Shown: positions 40,760-49,654 of the stretch, piece by piece | Layout: every line of letters starts with the position of its first letter | Numbering within the stretch: position 1 is the stretch's first letter | Assembly (NCBI GenBank): GCA_018664485.1 | Contig: JABJOE010000005.1 | Span: 1 to 64,000 of the forward strand | Length of the DNA stretch: 64,000 nt | Source: Candidatus Uhrbacteria bacterium | Lineage (GTDB): Bacteria; Patescibacteria; ABY1; SG8-24; UBA9934 | Direction: 5' to 3' | Translations under genes and position numbers: made by a program | The notes under the pieces: model-generated | What the model was told of the DNA's origin: nothing | Database searches by the model: none | The model's input: the letters and a program-made list of their open reading frames with translations, nothing else

Positions 40760-42865
40760 ATGCGAGATTTTGTTTTATCCCCACAGAGTTCATCCAAGTT
40801 AGAGATTGATTATGAGAACGATCTCAATGATCAGCAGTTGGATGTTGTAAAAAATGGAGAAGGAAGAACGCTGGTTTTAGCCGGTGCCGGTTCTGGAAAA
40901 ACGCGAACGATTACGTATCGTGTGGCCTGGATGTTAGAGCATGGCGTTGCACCTGAGAATATTCTTCTTTTAACGTTTACCAACAAAGCGGCAAAGGAAA
41001 TGATTAGTCGTTTGAGTGGATTATTGGGTCCTCGAGCACAGGGTGTTTGGGCTGGCACATTTCACTCGGTAGCAAACCGATTGTTGCGTCGTTATGCCGA
41101 CAAGCTTGGCTACGATTCACGATTTTCAATATTGGACCAAGATGATGCTCGCGAACTAGTTCGTTTATGTATCAAAGATCTGAAGATCGATACAAAAAAC
41201 CGACGCTTTCCGTCACCGTCTGTTGTGCGTGGAATTATTTCATATCAACAAAACAAACAGGATTCTATAGCTGATGTTTTAGAAGACAGATACAATAAAT
41301 TTTCTCCATTGCGTGGTGAGATAGATTCTGTTGCGGATTTATACAGGACATTGAAGATGACTCAGAATGTAATGGATTTCGATGATCTTCTTTTGAATTT
41401 CCGAAAACTTTTATCACAGGATGAAGAAGTTGGTAAGCAGTTGTCGTCGATGTTCCAATATGTTCTTGTAGATGAGTTTCAAGATACAAATAAAGTTCAA
41501 TCACAAATTGTCGACTTGATTAGCCAGACACATAAGAATTTATTAGTTGTTGGTGATGATGCTCAGAGTATTTATTCTTTCCGAGCCGCAGAGATTGAAA
41601 ACATTCTCGCATTTCCAAAACGTTACCCTGGCGCTAAAACTTTTCGTCTTACAAAAAATTATCGGTCCACGCCAGAGATTTTGGAAGTTGCAAACCAGGT
41701 TATTGCAAGGAACACGAATCAGTTTAAAAAAGAATTAGAAGCAGTTGGGCGGTCTGGTGCGCGTCCGTCACTTGTGCCAGCTGCAAACACCGGGCAGGAA
41801 GCTCAATTTATTGCCGATCAAGTTCTCCAGTTACGTGATCAGGGTGTTGAGTTGCGGGAGATGGCTGTTTTATTCCGCGCATCGTTTCATTCGCAAGCTT
41901 TGGAGTTTGAGTTGATGAAGCGTGACATTCCGTATGAGTATCGGGGTGGTTTGAAGTTTTTTGAACGTGCGCATATTAAAGATGCTGTTGCGCATTTGCG
42001 GTTGATGAATAATGTTCGCGACATCATGGCTTGGATGCGTGCATTGCGTTTGCATCCTGGTATCGGCTTGGTAACGGCGCAGAAGATTGCGACATCTGCA
42101 TCTGCTTGTCAGAATATTGAAGATGTATTGATGTTGCCTTTAAAGACTGGGAAACGCGCTGCTGCTGGTTGGCAAGGTTTCTTGCGGGTATTGCGTGAAA
42201 TGTTAGAAGCTGGTGGGACGCCGTCTGAATTTATCCGAGGATTTGCCGGTAGTGAAGATTATCAGGATTATCTAGAGAATGAATATCCAAACGCTTCAGA
42301 ACGTAAAGAAGACTTGGAACAATTTGCAACATTCGCTGAGCAGACGGATGACATTGGTGAGTTTTTGGATTACGTTTCGCTTACCGCAGAGTATGGTGCA
42401 GAGCGGGGTGGAAAAGAAAAGGTCAATGAAGAACGAATGGTTCTTTCAACCGTTCACCAGTCAAAGGGGTTGGAGTGGGATGCGGTGTTCGTTATGCATT
42501 TAAATGAAGGGTCGTTCCCGCATGGCCGCGCATTTTCAGAGAAAGGTGGTGTGCAAGAAGAGCGTAGGCTGTTTTATGTTGCTGCAACGCGAGCGCGTAA
42601 ACATTTGTTTTTGACGTATCCACTTACCGCCGGTTACGACACGCTCGAGATGAAGCAGCCGTCTACATTTTTGGGAGAGATTTCAAGTCATGCAACGGAA
42701 GAAGTTCGACTTCAGCGGTCAGGTTATCGTAGGCAACCTATGCGCCGTCCGACATCTTCATTTAGCGCATACGATGATGGGCCGACTATTGTATTAGATA
42801 AAGATGGGGAACGTGTATCAAAACCGTCACCAAGTTCTTTTTTGCGCGGAGTTGACGAGTTGTAG
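40760..42865 (+). CDS. UvrD/PcrA-type 3'-5' DNA helicase
   Basis: 701-aa SF1A helicase. Motifs: Q-motif LNDQQLDVV, Walker A AGAGSGKT (about 41-48), TFTNKAAKEM (Ia), VDEFQDTN (II), VGDDAQSIYSFRAAE (III), FRLTKNYRST (IV), LSTVHQSKGLEWDAVFV (V) and RRLFYVAATRARK (VI). The C-terminal ~60 residues are a basic tail ending in SPSSFLRGVDEL. It acts in repair or replication restart. The start is leaderless (TGATAAGAT, then 9 nt). PcrA and UvrD cannot be told apart here. Confidence 0.95.
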   Translation: MRDFVLSPQSSSKLEIDYENDLNDQQLDVVKNGEGRTLVLAGAGSGKTRTITYRVAWMLEHGVAPENILLLTFTNKAAKEMISRLSGLLGPRAQGVWAGTFHSVANRLLRRYADKLGYDSRFSILDQDDARELVRLCIKDLKIDTKNRRFPSPSVVRGIISYQQNKQDSIADVLEDRYNKFSPLRGEIDSVADLYRTLKMTQNVMDFDDLLLNFRKLLSQDEEVGKQLSSMFQYVLVDEFQDTNKVQSQIVDLISQTHKNLLVVGDDAQSIYSFRAAEIENILAFPKRYPGAKTFRLTKNYRSTPEILEVANQVIARNTNQFKKELEAVGRSGARPSLVPAANTGQEAQFIADQVLQLRDQGVELREMAVLFRASFHSQALEFELMKRDIPYEYRGGLKFFERAHIKDAVAHLRLMNNVRDIMAWMRALRLHPGIGLVTAQKIATSASACQNIEDVLMLPLKTGKRAAAGWQGFLRVLREMLEAGGTPSEFIRGFAGSEDYQDYLENEYPNASERKEDLEQFATFAEQTDDIGEFLDYVSLTAEYGAERGGKEKVNEERMVLSTVHQSKGLEWDAVFVMHLNEGSFPHGRAFSEKGGVQEERRLFYVAATRARKHLFLTYPLTAGYDTLEMKQPSTFLGEISSHATEEVRLQRSGYRRQPMRRPTSSFSAYDDGPTIVLDKDGERVSKPSPSSFLRGVDEL

Positions 42866-42977
42866 TGAGGTTTACTCTTTGGTTACAGGTTTTAAGTATT
42901 AGGTTTTAGTGCAAATACCCAGGTTCTAGTACCTGGCACTATAAAAAAGAAGCAGTCTGCATATTATACGATTACAA

Positions 42978-43017
42978 TTAGTAAACATTTGTGGCGATCG
43001 CCACAAATGTTTACTAA
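42978..43017. repeat. 40-bp perfect palindrome
   Basis: A perfect inverted repeat with half-site TTAGTAAACATTTGTGGCGA and centre GCGATCGC. It lies between the uvrD-like gene and the next gene with no T-run beside it. A smaller CCAGGT...ACCTGG hairpin is at about 42919-42936. It could be a dyad operator, a cruciform or a replication or segregation site. Confidence 0.9.
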
Positions 43018-43055
43018 GGATGCTATTAAAAGATTCGGGTAGATGATATAAATTT

Positions 43056-43637
43056 ATGAAATATATAAAAAACAGATCAAATTTTTCAAAACCAAAACCA
43101 TCAAAAAAACCGCGAGTGGTTTTATTTGTTGGAATTATTTTAGTAGTTGTAGTTTTTGTTTTTATTTTTTCCGGTGGTGATGATGAAGTTGCGCAAGATT
43201 TAGTTGTACAAGATGAAAATGTCGCAGAAGAAGTTGAAGATGAGGTTGCGCGTGAAGTAGAAATTGTCGATGCTGCATTGTGGACGCAAGAAGTTGTACT
43301 CGTTGACGTTGAGGGAGCTTCCGGATCTGGTATTGCTCGTCGAGGTGTTTCGGGCGACTTGTTTACTCATGTTGTTGTCGCAACATTGCCCGCAATTGAA
43401 ACAGAGTTTTATTTTTATGAAGGATGGTTGGTAAAACCTGGTGTAGTCGAATTCTTCTCAACTGGCGAGATGTTCGCGCGCGAAGATGGTAAGTGGGGAT
43501 TGGTATGGGAGGTGAATGTTGACTCGGCTTCCGATGATTTATTTGACTACAGTAAAGTCGTTATAACTCGCGAGCCAAGAGACGATGACGAAGCGCCGTC
43601 ACCAGATCATGTTATAGAGGGACAGTTTTCAGAATAG
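43056..43637 (+). CDS. hypothetical single-TM anchored protein
   Basis: 193 aa. Basic N-terminus (KNRSNFSKPKPSKKPR), one transmembrane helix (VVLFVGIILVVVVFVFIFSGG), an acidic linker (QDENVAEEVEDEVAREVE), and then a ~120-residue domain (VVLVDVEGASGSGIARRGVSGDLFTHVVVATLP...YFYEGWLVKPGVVEFFSTGEM) with a predicted beta-sandwich look. The domain resembles anchored extracellular domains seen in Patescibacteria, but I cannot name it. AT-rich, core-type codons. Confidence 0.7.
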   Translation: MKYIKNRSNFSKPKPSKKPRVVLFVGIILVVVVFVFIFSGGDDEVAQDLVVQDENVAEEVEDEVAREVEIVDAALWTQEVVLVDVEGASGSGIARRGVSGDLFTHVVVATLPAIETEFYFYEGWLVKPGVVEFFSTGEMFAREDGKWGLVWEVNVDSASDDLFDYSKVVITREPRDDDEAPSPDHVIEGQFSE

Positions 43638-43781
43638 TTAACCTGTAGAAAATTTCTGACTAGGCGGTAAGATAATTTAAATCGTCAGAGACTTAGTAAC
43701 TTAATGACTTAACGACTAAATCGGTGTTAGCCCTAGCTGTCAGTGGGAAGTTAAGGGCTAGTGGATCTCAGTATAAACGCC

Positions 43782-43809
43782 TTGACGTAGGGCGGGATAG
43801 CGTTACAAT
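43782..43809 (+). promoter_or_regulatory. promoter of UDP-glucose dehydrogenase gene
   Basis: TTGACG (43782-43787), 16 bp, TACAAT (43804-43809). The ATG at 43820 is 10 nt past the -10, near-leaderless. Confidence 0.75.
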
Positions 43810-43819
43810 TATGCCTATT

Positions 43820-45103
43820 ATGAATATTTGTGTAATTGGAACAGGATACGTTGGACTGGTTGGCGGGGCGTGTTTGGCCGATCGTGGTCATAAAGTCACA
43901 TGCGTTGATATAGATACTGACAAGATAGCTCGCCTCTTGAAGGGTGAGTTGCCTATTTTTGAGCCAGGACTAGACGAAATTGTTGCAAGAAACATGAAAG
44001 AAGGTCGGTTAATATGTACTACTTCATATAAGGAGGGCGCAAAGGATGCAGAAATCTTCTTTATTACAGTGGGAACTCCTCCAAAAGAAAACGGGGAAGC
44101 GGATCTTCAGTATGTGTATAAGGTGGCTGAGCAGATTGGTCAGCATATGAATGGATACGCCGTGGTTGTTGGAAAGAGTACAGTTCCCGTTGGAACGAAT
44201 CGGCGCGTAAAGGAGATCATTGCAGAGCAGTACAGCGGAGAGTTTGATATCGCCAGCAATCCAGAATTTTTAAGAGAGGGGTCGGCAGTTGATGATTTTA
44301 TGAATCCGGACAGAATTGTTGTTGGAGTTGAAGCGGATCGTGCAAAAAAAGAAATGGAAAAAGTTTATGAAAGTTTTGAATGTCCAAAGTTATTTCTAGA
44401 CATAGAATCTGCCGAGATGGTGAAGTATGCATCCAATGCATTTTTAGCGACAAAGATTTCGTTTATTAACGAGATTGCAAATGTGTGTGAGCAAGTTGGT
44501 GCGTCAGTTGATAATGTTGCGAAAGGTATGGGACTCGACGCGCGCATTGGTCCGCATTTTCTTCAAGCGGGAATTGGATACGGTGGTTCGTGTTTTCCAA
44601 AGGATGTTCGCGCACTTGCGCAAACTGCGGGGACTAACGGATATGATTTTAAATTACTACGGAGTGTAATTGATGTAAATCAACATCAGCAGTTGCATTT
44701 CTTGGAACGCATGCGCAAGCAGCTTGGTGGGTTCGCTTCAAAAACCATTGGAGTTTGGGGGCTGGCATTTAAACCTAATACAGATGATATCCGCGAATCT
44801 GTAGCGCTTGAGATGATAGAGCAAATTATTAAAGAAGGTGGTTTGGTTCAGGCTTATGACCCAAGGGCGATAGAAAATGTGAAAAAAGAAGCTCCTCAAG
44901 TGACCTGTGTTGATTCGGCGCAGTGTGCAGCTCACGGTGCAGACGCTCTTTTGATTGCAACGCAATGGGATGAGTTCAATATTGTTGATTTATCGCAAGT
45001 AAAAGCGAATATGCGAGGGGATATTATTTTTGATGGGCGAAATATGCTCGATCCAGATTTTGTGCGTAAGCAAGGTTTTATATATTTCAGTATTGGAAGA
45101 TAG
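43820..45103 (+). CDS. UDP-glucose 6-dehydrogenase
   Basis: 427 aa from the ATG at 43820. It begins MNICVIGTGYVGLVGGACLADRGH, the NAD-binding start of the family. Upstream in-frame codons precede the promoter. Catalytic Cys lies in GYGGSCFPKD, and the substrate/NAD region is SNPEFLREGSAVDDFMNPDRIVVG. The C-terminal GLAFKPNTDDIRESVAL is conserved. It oxidises UDP-glucose (or a related UDP-sugar) to the uronate for surface polysaccharide. GDP-mannose dehydrogenase is less likely. Confidence 0.93.
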   Translation: MNICVIGTGYVGLVGGACLADRGHKVTCVDIDTDKIARLLKGELPIFEPGLDEIVARNMKEGRLICTTSYKEGAKDAEIFFITVGTPPKENGEADLQYVYKVAEQIGQHMNGYAVVVGKSTVPVGTNRRVKEIIAEQYSGEFDIASNPEFLREGSAVDDFMNPDRIVVGVEADRAKKEMEKVYESFECPKLFLDIESAEMVKYASNAFLATKISFINEIANVCEQVGASVDNVAKGMGLDARIGPHFLQAGIGYGGSCFPKDVRALAQTAGTNGYDFKLLRSVIDVNQHQQLHFLERMRKQLGGFASKTIGVWGLAFKPNTDDIRESVALEMIEQIIKEGGLVQAYDPRAIENVKKEAPQVTCVDSAQCAAHGADALLIATQWDEFNIVDLSQVKANMRGDIIFDGRNMLDPDFVRKQGFIYFSIGR

Positions 45104-45450
45104 AGATTTTTTTGTTTATTTTGCGTAGTTGTGTGGATAAAAAGTATAGAAGAGCATCGATTTGATATACAATGTAGGCCATAAGGGTAGTACGTATTGT
45201 TATGTTTATTTTCAATATGTCTATCTATTTACCTACCTATTTGTTTATGTACCGAGTGATACTAACGAAGTCACAAGTTACCTCAGTTCTCATTAATTAT
45301 CAGTCCAGAGCAATCTTGTATAAAACGAAACGTTTTTAAACTCATGATAGGACGACACTAAAGGTACACACACGGTAGAGGTAAAATACTTTGTAAAATT
45401 AATAAGCATGTCTGCGCCACTCGCTGGCAACGGCAGCAGTTCAAAAAAAT
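45104..45450. promoter_or_regulatory. long AT-rich leader region of the S-layer-like gene
   Basis: About 350 nt without a supported gene. Candidate -10 boxes are GATATACAAT near 45170 and GGTAAAATACT near 45382. Transcription from the former would give a 5' leader of about 270 nt, as is common for abundant surface proteins. A CTATCTATTTACCTACCTAT micro-repeat lies at about 45220-45240. Confidence 0.45.
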
Positions 45451-48400
45451 ATGACTCATAAATTAAAACAAAATTTCTTCCGTATTCTACCGATTTGGGT
45501 AGCGGGATGTTTGATTCTTTCAACGGCACTTATGTTCTGGGGAGGAATTAGTACACAAGACGCGAGTGCCGCAGCCCTCGGATCACCAAATGTAGAGCCT
45601 GCAACATTGGTTGCTGGTGCGACTGGAACAGCAACAATCACATTTACGACAACGACGACTATTCCAGCTGACGGAAAAATTAAAGTTACCTTCCCGTCTG
45701 GATTTGACGTTACAGGTGCTACTGCTGGAGCGTGTCCTTCTATGGACGGTAACTTCGCTACCGCGATTGACGGTCAAGAGGTTACTCTTACTCGATCAAC
45801 TGGAAACCCTGAAACGGCAAATGTAGAGTCGTGTACTATCGATGGAATTGTTAACCCACTCTATGCTGGGTCGACAGGAGTATACGGAATCGAAACTACT
45901 AACGGATCAGATGTGCAGGCTGATGTTGACGCGGCAGTTTCCGCTGACACTATCGTCGCAACTGATGCTGCTGCGACTATCGTAGTTGCTGCTCCAACAG
46001 TTGGTGCTGCTGGCGACGTAACTGTTACATTGACACCGAACCTTGCAACGGACGCAGATGATACGCTAGACATTACTTTCCCTGCTTTCATGAATGTATC
46101 AAGCGTAGCCTCTGCGGTTACTGGTACTTTGGAAAACGGTGGAGAGATTACTTGTGCAGATGCTGGATCACAGGTCGTTACCTGTACAGTTATCTCAGGA
46201 ACTCCGCTCACAGCGAGTTCTACGATCATCATGACTGGAATTACTTCCTATTATGTAGGATCAACCGACGTGACTCTTCTGGAAATTGAAGACGAAGGAG
46301 TCGCTGCAAACGATATTGCAACAGATACGTCTGTCGCTATGACGGACATCACGGCCGCAGATGCTGCAGCGAGCGTGGCTCTCGGAGCTGCAACTGTTGG
46401 TGCTACTGGCGATGTTACCCTTACATTGACTTCAACTGTTCAGTTGGACGCAGATGACACAATTGACGTTACTTTCCCCGCGTACATGAATGTATCAAGT
46501 GTAGCCTCTGCGGTTACTGGTACATTTGAGAACGGAGGTGAGATTACTTGTGCAGACGCTGGATCACAGGTTGTTACCTGTACTGTTATCTCAGGAGCTC
46601 CACTACTATCAAGTGGAACAATCGTTATGACAGGAATCACTTCCTACTATGTGGGAACTACAGATATTACCTCTCTGGAAATTGAAGACGAAGGATCTGC
46701 TTCAAACGACATTGCAACAGATACTTCCACAGCTCTTACAGACATTACTGCAGCCGATGCTGCTGCGACTATCGTAGTTGCCACTCCAACAGTTGGTGGA
46801 GTAGGTACAGTAACGGTTACCTTGACTCCAACTGTTCAGTTGGATGCAGATGACACATTGGACATTACTTTCCCTGCTTTCATCGATGTATCAAGCGTAG
46901 CCTCTGCGGTTACCGGTACTTTGGAGAACGGTGGTGAGATTACTTGTGCAGATGCTGGATCACAGGTTGTGACTTGTACAGTTATCTCAGGATCTCCACT
47001 ATTATCGAGTGGAACGATCATCATGACTGGAATTTCATCTCTATATATAGGGTCAACGGACGTCACAGTGTTGGAGATTGAAGATGAAGGAGCTTCCGCA
47101 AACGATATTGCGACAGATACTTCCACAGCTCTTACAGACATTACTGCAGCCGATGCTGCTGCGACTATCGTAGTTGCTGCTCCAACAGTTGGTGGAGTTG
47201 GTGACGTAACTGTTACATTGACAACGACTGTTGCGACGGATGCAGACGACACATTGGACATTACTTTCCCAGCTTTCATGGACATATCAAGCGTAGCCTC
47301 TGCGGTTACCGGTACTTTGGAGAACGGAGGTGAGATTACTTGTGTAGATGCTGGATCACAGGTTGTTACTTGTACAGTTATCTCAGGATCTCCACTATTA
47401 TCGAGTGGAACGATCATCATGACAGGAATCACTTCCGACTATGCAGGATCAACTAATGTTACAACTTTTGCAGTTGAAGATGAAGGTGTCGGTGCAAACG
47501 ATATTGCTGCAGACAGTGATGTAGCTTTGACAGATATTACGGCAGCAGACGCTGCTGCAAGTATCGTTGTTGCTACTCCAACAGTTGGTGGAGTAGGTAC
47601 AGTGACTGTTACTTTGACCACTACTGTTGCTACAGACGCGGACGACACATTGGACATTGCTTTCCCAGCTTTCATGGACATATCAAGCGTAGCCTCTGCG
47701 GTTACTGGTACATTTGAGAACTCTGGAGAGATTACTTGTGCAGATGCTGGATCACAGGTCGTTACCTGTACAGTTATCTCAGGATCTCCACTACTTACAA
47801 GTTCTACGATCATCATGACAGGAATCACTTCCGACTATGTAGGATCAACTAATGTTACAGCTTTCGCAGTTGAAGATGAAGGTGTCGGTGCAAATGACAT
47901 TGCTGCAGACAGTGATGTAGCTTTGACAGATATTACTGCAGCAGACGCTGCTGCGACCGTAGTCGTTGCAACTCCAACCGTTGGTGGTGTAGGTACCGTA
48001 ACCGTTACCTTGACTACAACTGTTGCATTGGACGCGGATGATACGATCGACATCACATTCCCTAACCAAATGGACGTTGGAGCAGTTGCATCAGCTGTTA
48101 CTGGTACTTTGGAGAATGGAGGTGAGATTACTTGTGCAGATTCCGCTCAGGTTGTGACTTGTACTGTTATCTCAGGATCTCCACTACTAACAAGTGCCAC
48201 GATCATCATGACGGGAATTACTTCTTACAATGCTGGGTCAACAGACATTACTACCTTCGAAATTGAGGACGAAGGGGTGGCTGCAAATGACATTGCAACT
48301 GATAGTGCTGTAGCATTGACAGACATCACTGCGGCGGCATTGACATCAACAAACGTGCAGCCATCAACGACGATCGTTGGTCAAACACAAACAAATACAA

Positions 48401-49575
48401 TTAGTTTTACAACAGTGTCAACTATTGTTGCTACTGGAAAGATTGTTATAACGTATCCGGCAGGATTCGACGTATCTGGAGCAGTTTCTGGAACATGTAG
48501 TTCAATGGATGGTTCATTCGCTACGGCGGTTGCAAGTCAGGTTGTGACAATCACTAGAAGCGGAGGTGGGTCGCAGACGGGTGCTGCTGAAACATGTACA
48601 GTTGCCGGAATCGTTAACCCAACAGTGGCTGGATCGGCAGGTACGTATACGATTACAACGACTACAGCGAGTGACGTTGAGCTTGATACTGATGCGGCCG
48701 TAGCGGCGGACACTTTCCAGGCTGCTTCATCCGGAGGAGGCGGAGGAGGTGGAGGATCTTCATCAAGTAGTTCAGATGACGACGAAGATGAAGACGAGGA
48801 TGCTGTAGAGGTAGAAGAAGGCGATGACTCTACAACGTCTTACGAGGTTGGAACTCCAACAGCATTGAGCGTCGGAGACGCTGAGCATACAGTTACTGTT
48901 ATCGAAGCAACAGAAGATGAATGTACTCTAACGGTTGAGTCTGACCCAGTTACAGTCACTGTGCAGACTGGTGAGTCAGAAGACATCGACACAGATGGAG
49001 ACGGAATCGATGATCTACGAGTTACATATGACGGATTAGACGACGAAGGAGACGCTGAGCTTACATTCACAGAGCTAGAAGTTTCTCTGGAGTGCGAGAT
49101 GCCAAGCGGTGACGACATTACAACCGTAGAAGCTGGAGACTTCATTAAGAGCGATAGTTTCTCAGCAGTTTACTATGTGACATCTGACTGTGGACGACGA
49201 GTCTTCATGGACGAAAAGACTTACTTCACATGGCAGGATGATTACGACAATCTAGTAGAAGTAACAGATGAAACACTTTCTGAACTTTCACTTGATGGAG
49301 TAATGCTTCCAAAGGCAGGTACTGTTCTTGTAAAGATTCAGTCTGATCCGAAGGTTTATGCCCTAGGAGCTGGATCAACTTACAGCCCTGACTTGCAGTG
49401 GGTAAGTGACGAAGATGTTGCAATTGATCTCTTCGGAGATGATTGGGCAGACTACGTGATCGACATTGAGCCAACATTCTTCAACAAGTTTGGAGTAGGT
49501 GACGACATCGAAAGTGCAGAAGACTTCGATGCAGACATCGACGATATGAAGAAACGAGTTGACCTCGCAAGCTAG
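45451..49575 (+). CDS. giant repetitive S-layer-like surface protein
   Basis: 1374 aa. Signal peptide (ILPIWVAGCLILSTALMFWGG...ASAAA). One beta domain (45570-45960) is followed by six tandem 132-aa repeats whose starts are exactly 396 nt apart (45976, 46372, 46768, 47164, 47560, 47956). A seventh domain is related to the first one, and then come a Gly/Ser/Asp/Glu linker and a C-terminal domain (SAVYYVTSDCGRRVFMDEKTYFTW, AGTVLVKIQSDPKVYALG). That end resembles the terminal domain of Patescibacteria surface proteins. The repeats are acidic with one conserved Cys pair each (ITCADAGSQVVTCTV). Likely the main cell-surface lattice or a fibre. Confidence 0.88.
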   Translation: MTHKLKQNFFRILPIWVAGCLILSTALMFWGGISTQDASAAALGSPNVEPATLVAGATGTATITFTTTTTIPADGKIKVTFPSGFDVTGATAGACPSMDGNFATAIDGQEVTLTRSTGNPETANVESCTIDGIVNPLYAGSTGVYGIETTNGSDVQADVDAAVSADTIVATDAAATIVVAAPTVGAAGDVTVTLTPNLATDADDTLDITFPAFMNVSSVASAVTGTLENGGEITCADAGSQVVTCTVISGTPLTASSTIIMTGITSYYVGSTDVTLLEIEDEGVAANDIATDTSVAMTDITAADAAASVALGAATVGATGDVTLTLTSTVQLDADDTIDVTFPAYMNVSSVASAVTGTFENGGEITCADAGSQVVTCTVISGAPLLSSGTIVMTGITSYYVGTTDITSLEIEDEGSASNDIATDTSTALTDITAADAAATIVVATPTVGGVGTVTVTLTPTVQLDADDTLDITFPAFIDVSSVASAVTGTLENGGEITCADAGSQVVTCTVISGSPLLSSGTIIMTGISSLYIGSTDVTVLEIEDEGASANDIATDTSTALTDITAADAAATIVVAAPTVGGVGDVTVTLTTTVATDADDTLDITFPAFMDISSVASAVTGTLENGGEITCVDAGSQVVTCTVISGSPLLSSGTIIMTGITSDYAGSTNVTTFAVEDEGVGANDIAADSDVALTDITAADAAASIVVATPTVGGVGTVTVTLTTTVATDADDTLDIAFPAFMDISSVASAVTGTFENSGEITCADAGSQVVTCTVISGSPLLTSSTIIMTGITSDYVGSTNVTAFAVEDEGVGANDIAADSDVALTDITAADAAATVVVATPTVGGVGTVTVTLTTTVALDADDTIDITFPNQMDVGAVASAVTGTLENGGEITCADSAQVVTCTVISGSPLLTSATIIMTGITSYNAGSTDITTFEIEDEGVAANDIATDSAVALTDITAAALTSTNVQPSTTIVGQTQTNTISFTTVSTIVATGKIVITYPAGFDVSGAVSGTCSSMDGSFATAVASQVVTITRSGGGSQTGAAETCTVAGIVNPTVAGSAGTYTITTTTASDVELDTDAAVAADTFQAASSGGGGGGGGSSSSSSDDDEDEDEDAVEVEEGDDSTTSYEVGTPTALSVGDAEHTVTVIEATEDECTLTVESDPVTVTVQTGESEDIDTDGDGIDDLRVTYDGLDDEGDAELTFTELEVSLECEMPSGDDITTVEAGDFIKSDSFSAVYYVTSDCGRRVFMDEKTYFTWQDDYDNLVEVTDETLSELSLDGVMLPKAGTVLVKIQSDPKVYALGAGSTYSPDLQWVSDEDVAIDLFGDDWADYVIDIEPTFFNKFGVGDDIESAEDFDADIDDMKKRVDLAS
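45976..48333 (+). repeat. six tandem 396-bp coding repeats
   Basis: Period exactly 396 bp between unit starts. The first five are full length and the last is slightly shorter. Long stretches are identical at DNA level between units (for example the SSVASAVTGT region), indicating recent duplication or ongoing gene conversion. Confidence 0.92.
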
Positions 49576-49580
49576 AATAT

Positions 49581-49616
49581 AAAAATCACCTCCGGCGAAA
49601 GCTGGGGGTGTTTTTG
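49581..49616 (+). terminator. terminator of S-layer-like gene
   Basis: ATCACCTCCGGC-GAAA-GCTGGGGGTG then TTTTT. Confidence 0.85.
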
Positions 49617-49642
49617 TTTGCGAAATAGTTTAATTCTCGTGC

Positions 49643-49648
49643 TATACT
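49643..49648 (+). promoter_or_regulatory. extended -10 of leaderless tgt
   Basis: TGCTATACT with the ATG 6 nt after the box. No -35 consensus and no room for a Shine-Dalgarno site. Confidence 0.75.
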
Positions 49649-49654
49649 GTTTGC

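Noticed and set aside
46836..47432. Antisense frames in the S-layer-like repeats
   Set aside because: Repeat-driven shadows recurring at the 396-bp period.
45976..48333. Tandem repeats considered as a CRISPR or satellite array
   Set aside because: The units are 396 bp, in frame, and encode a coherent protein domain; there are no spacers.
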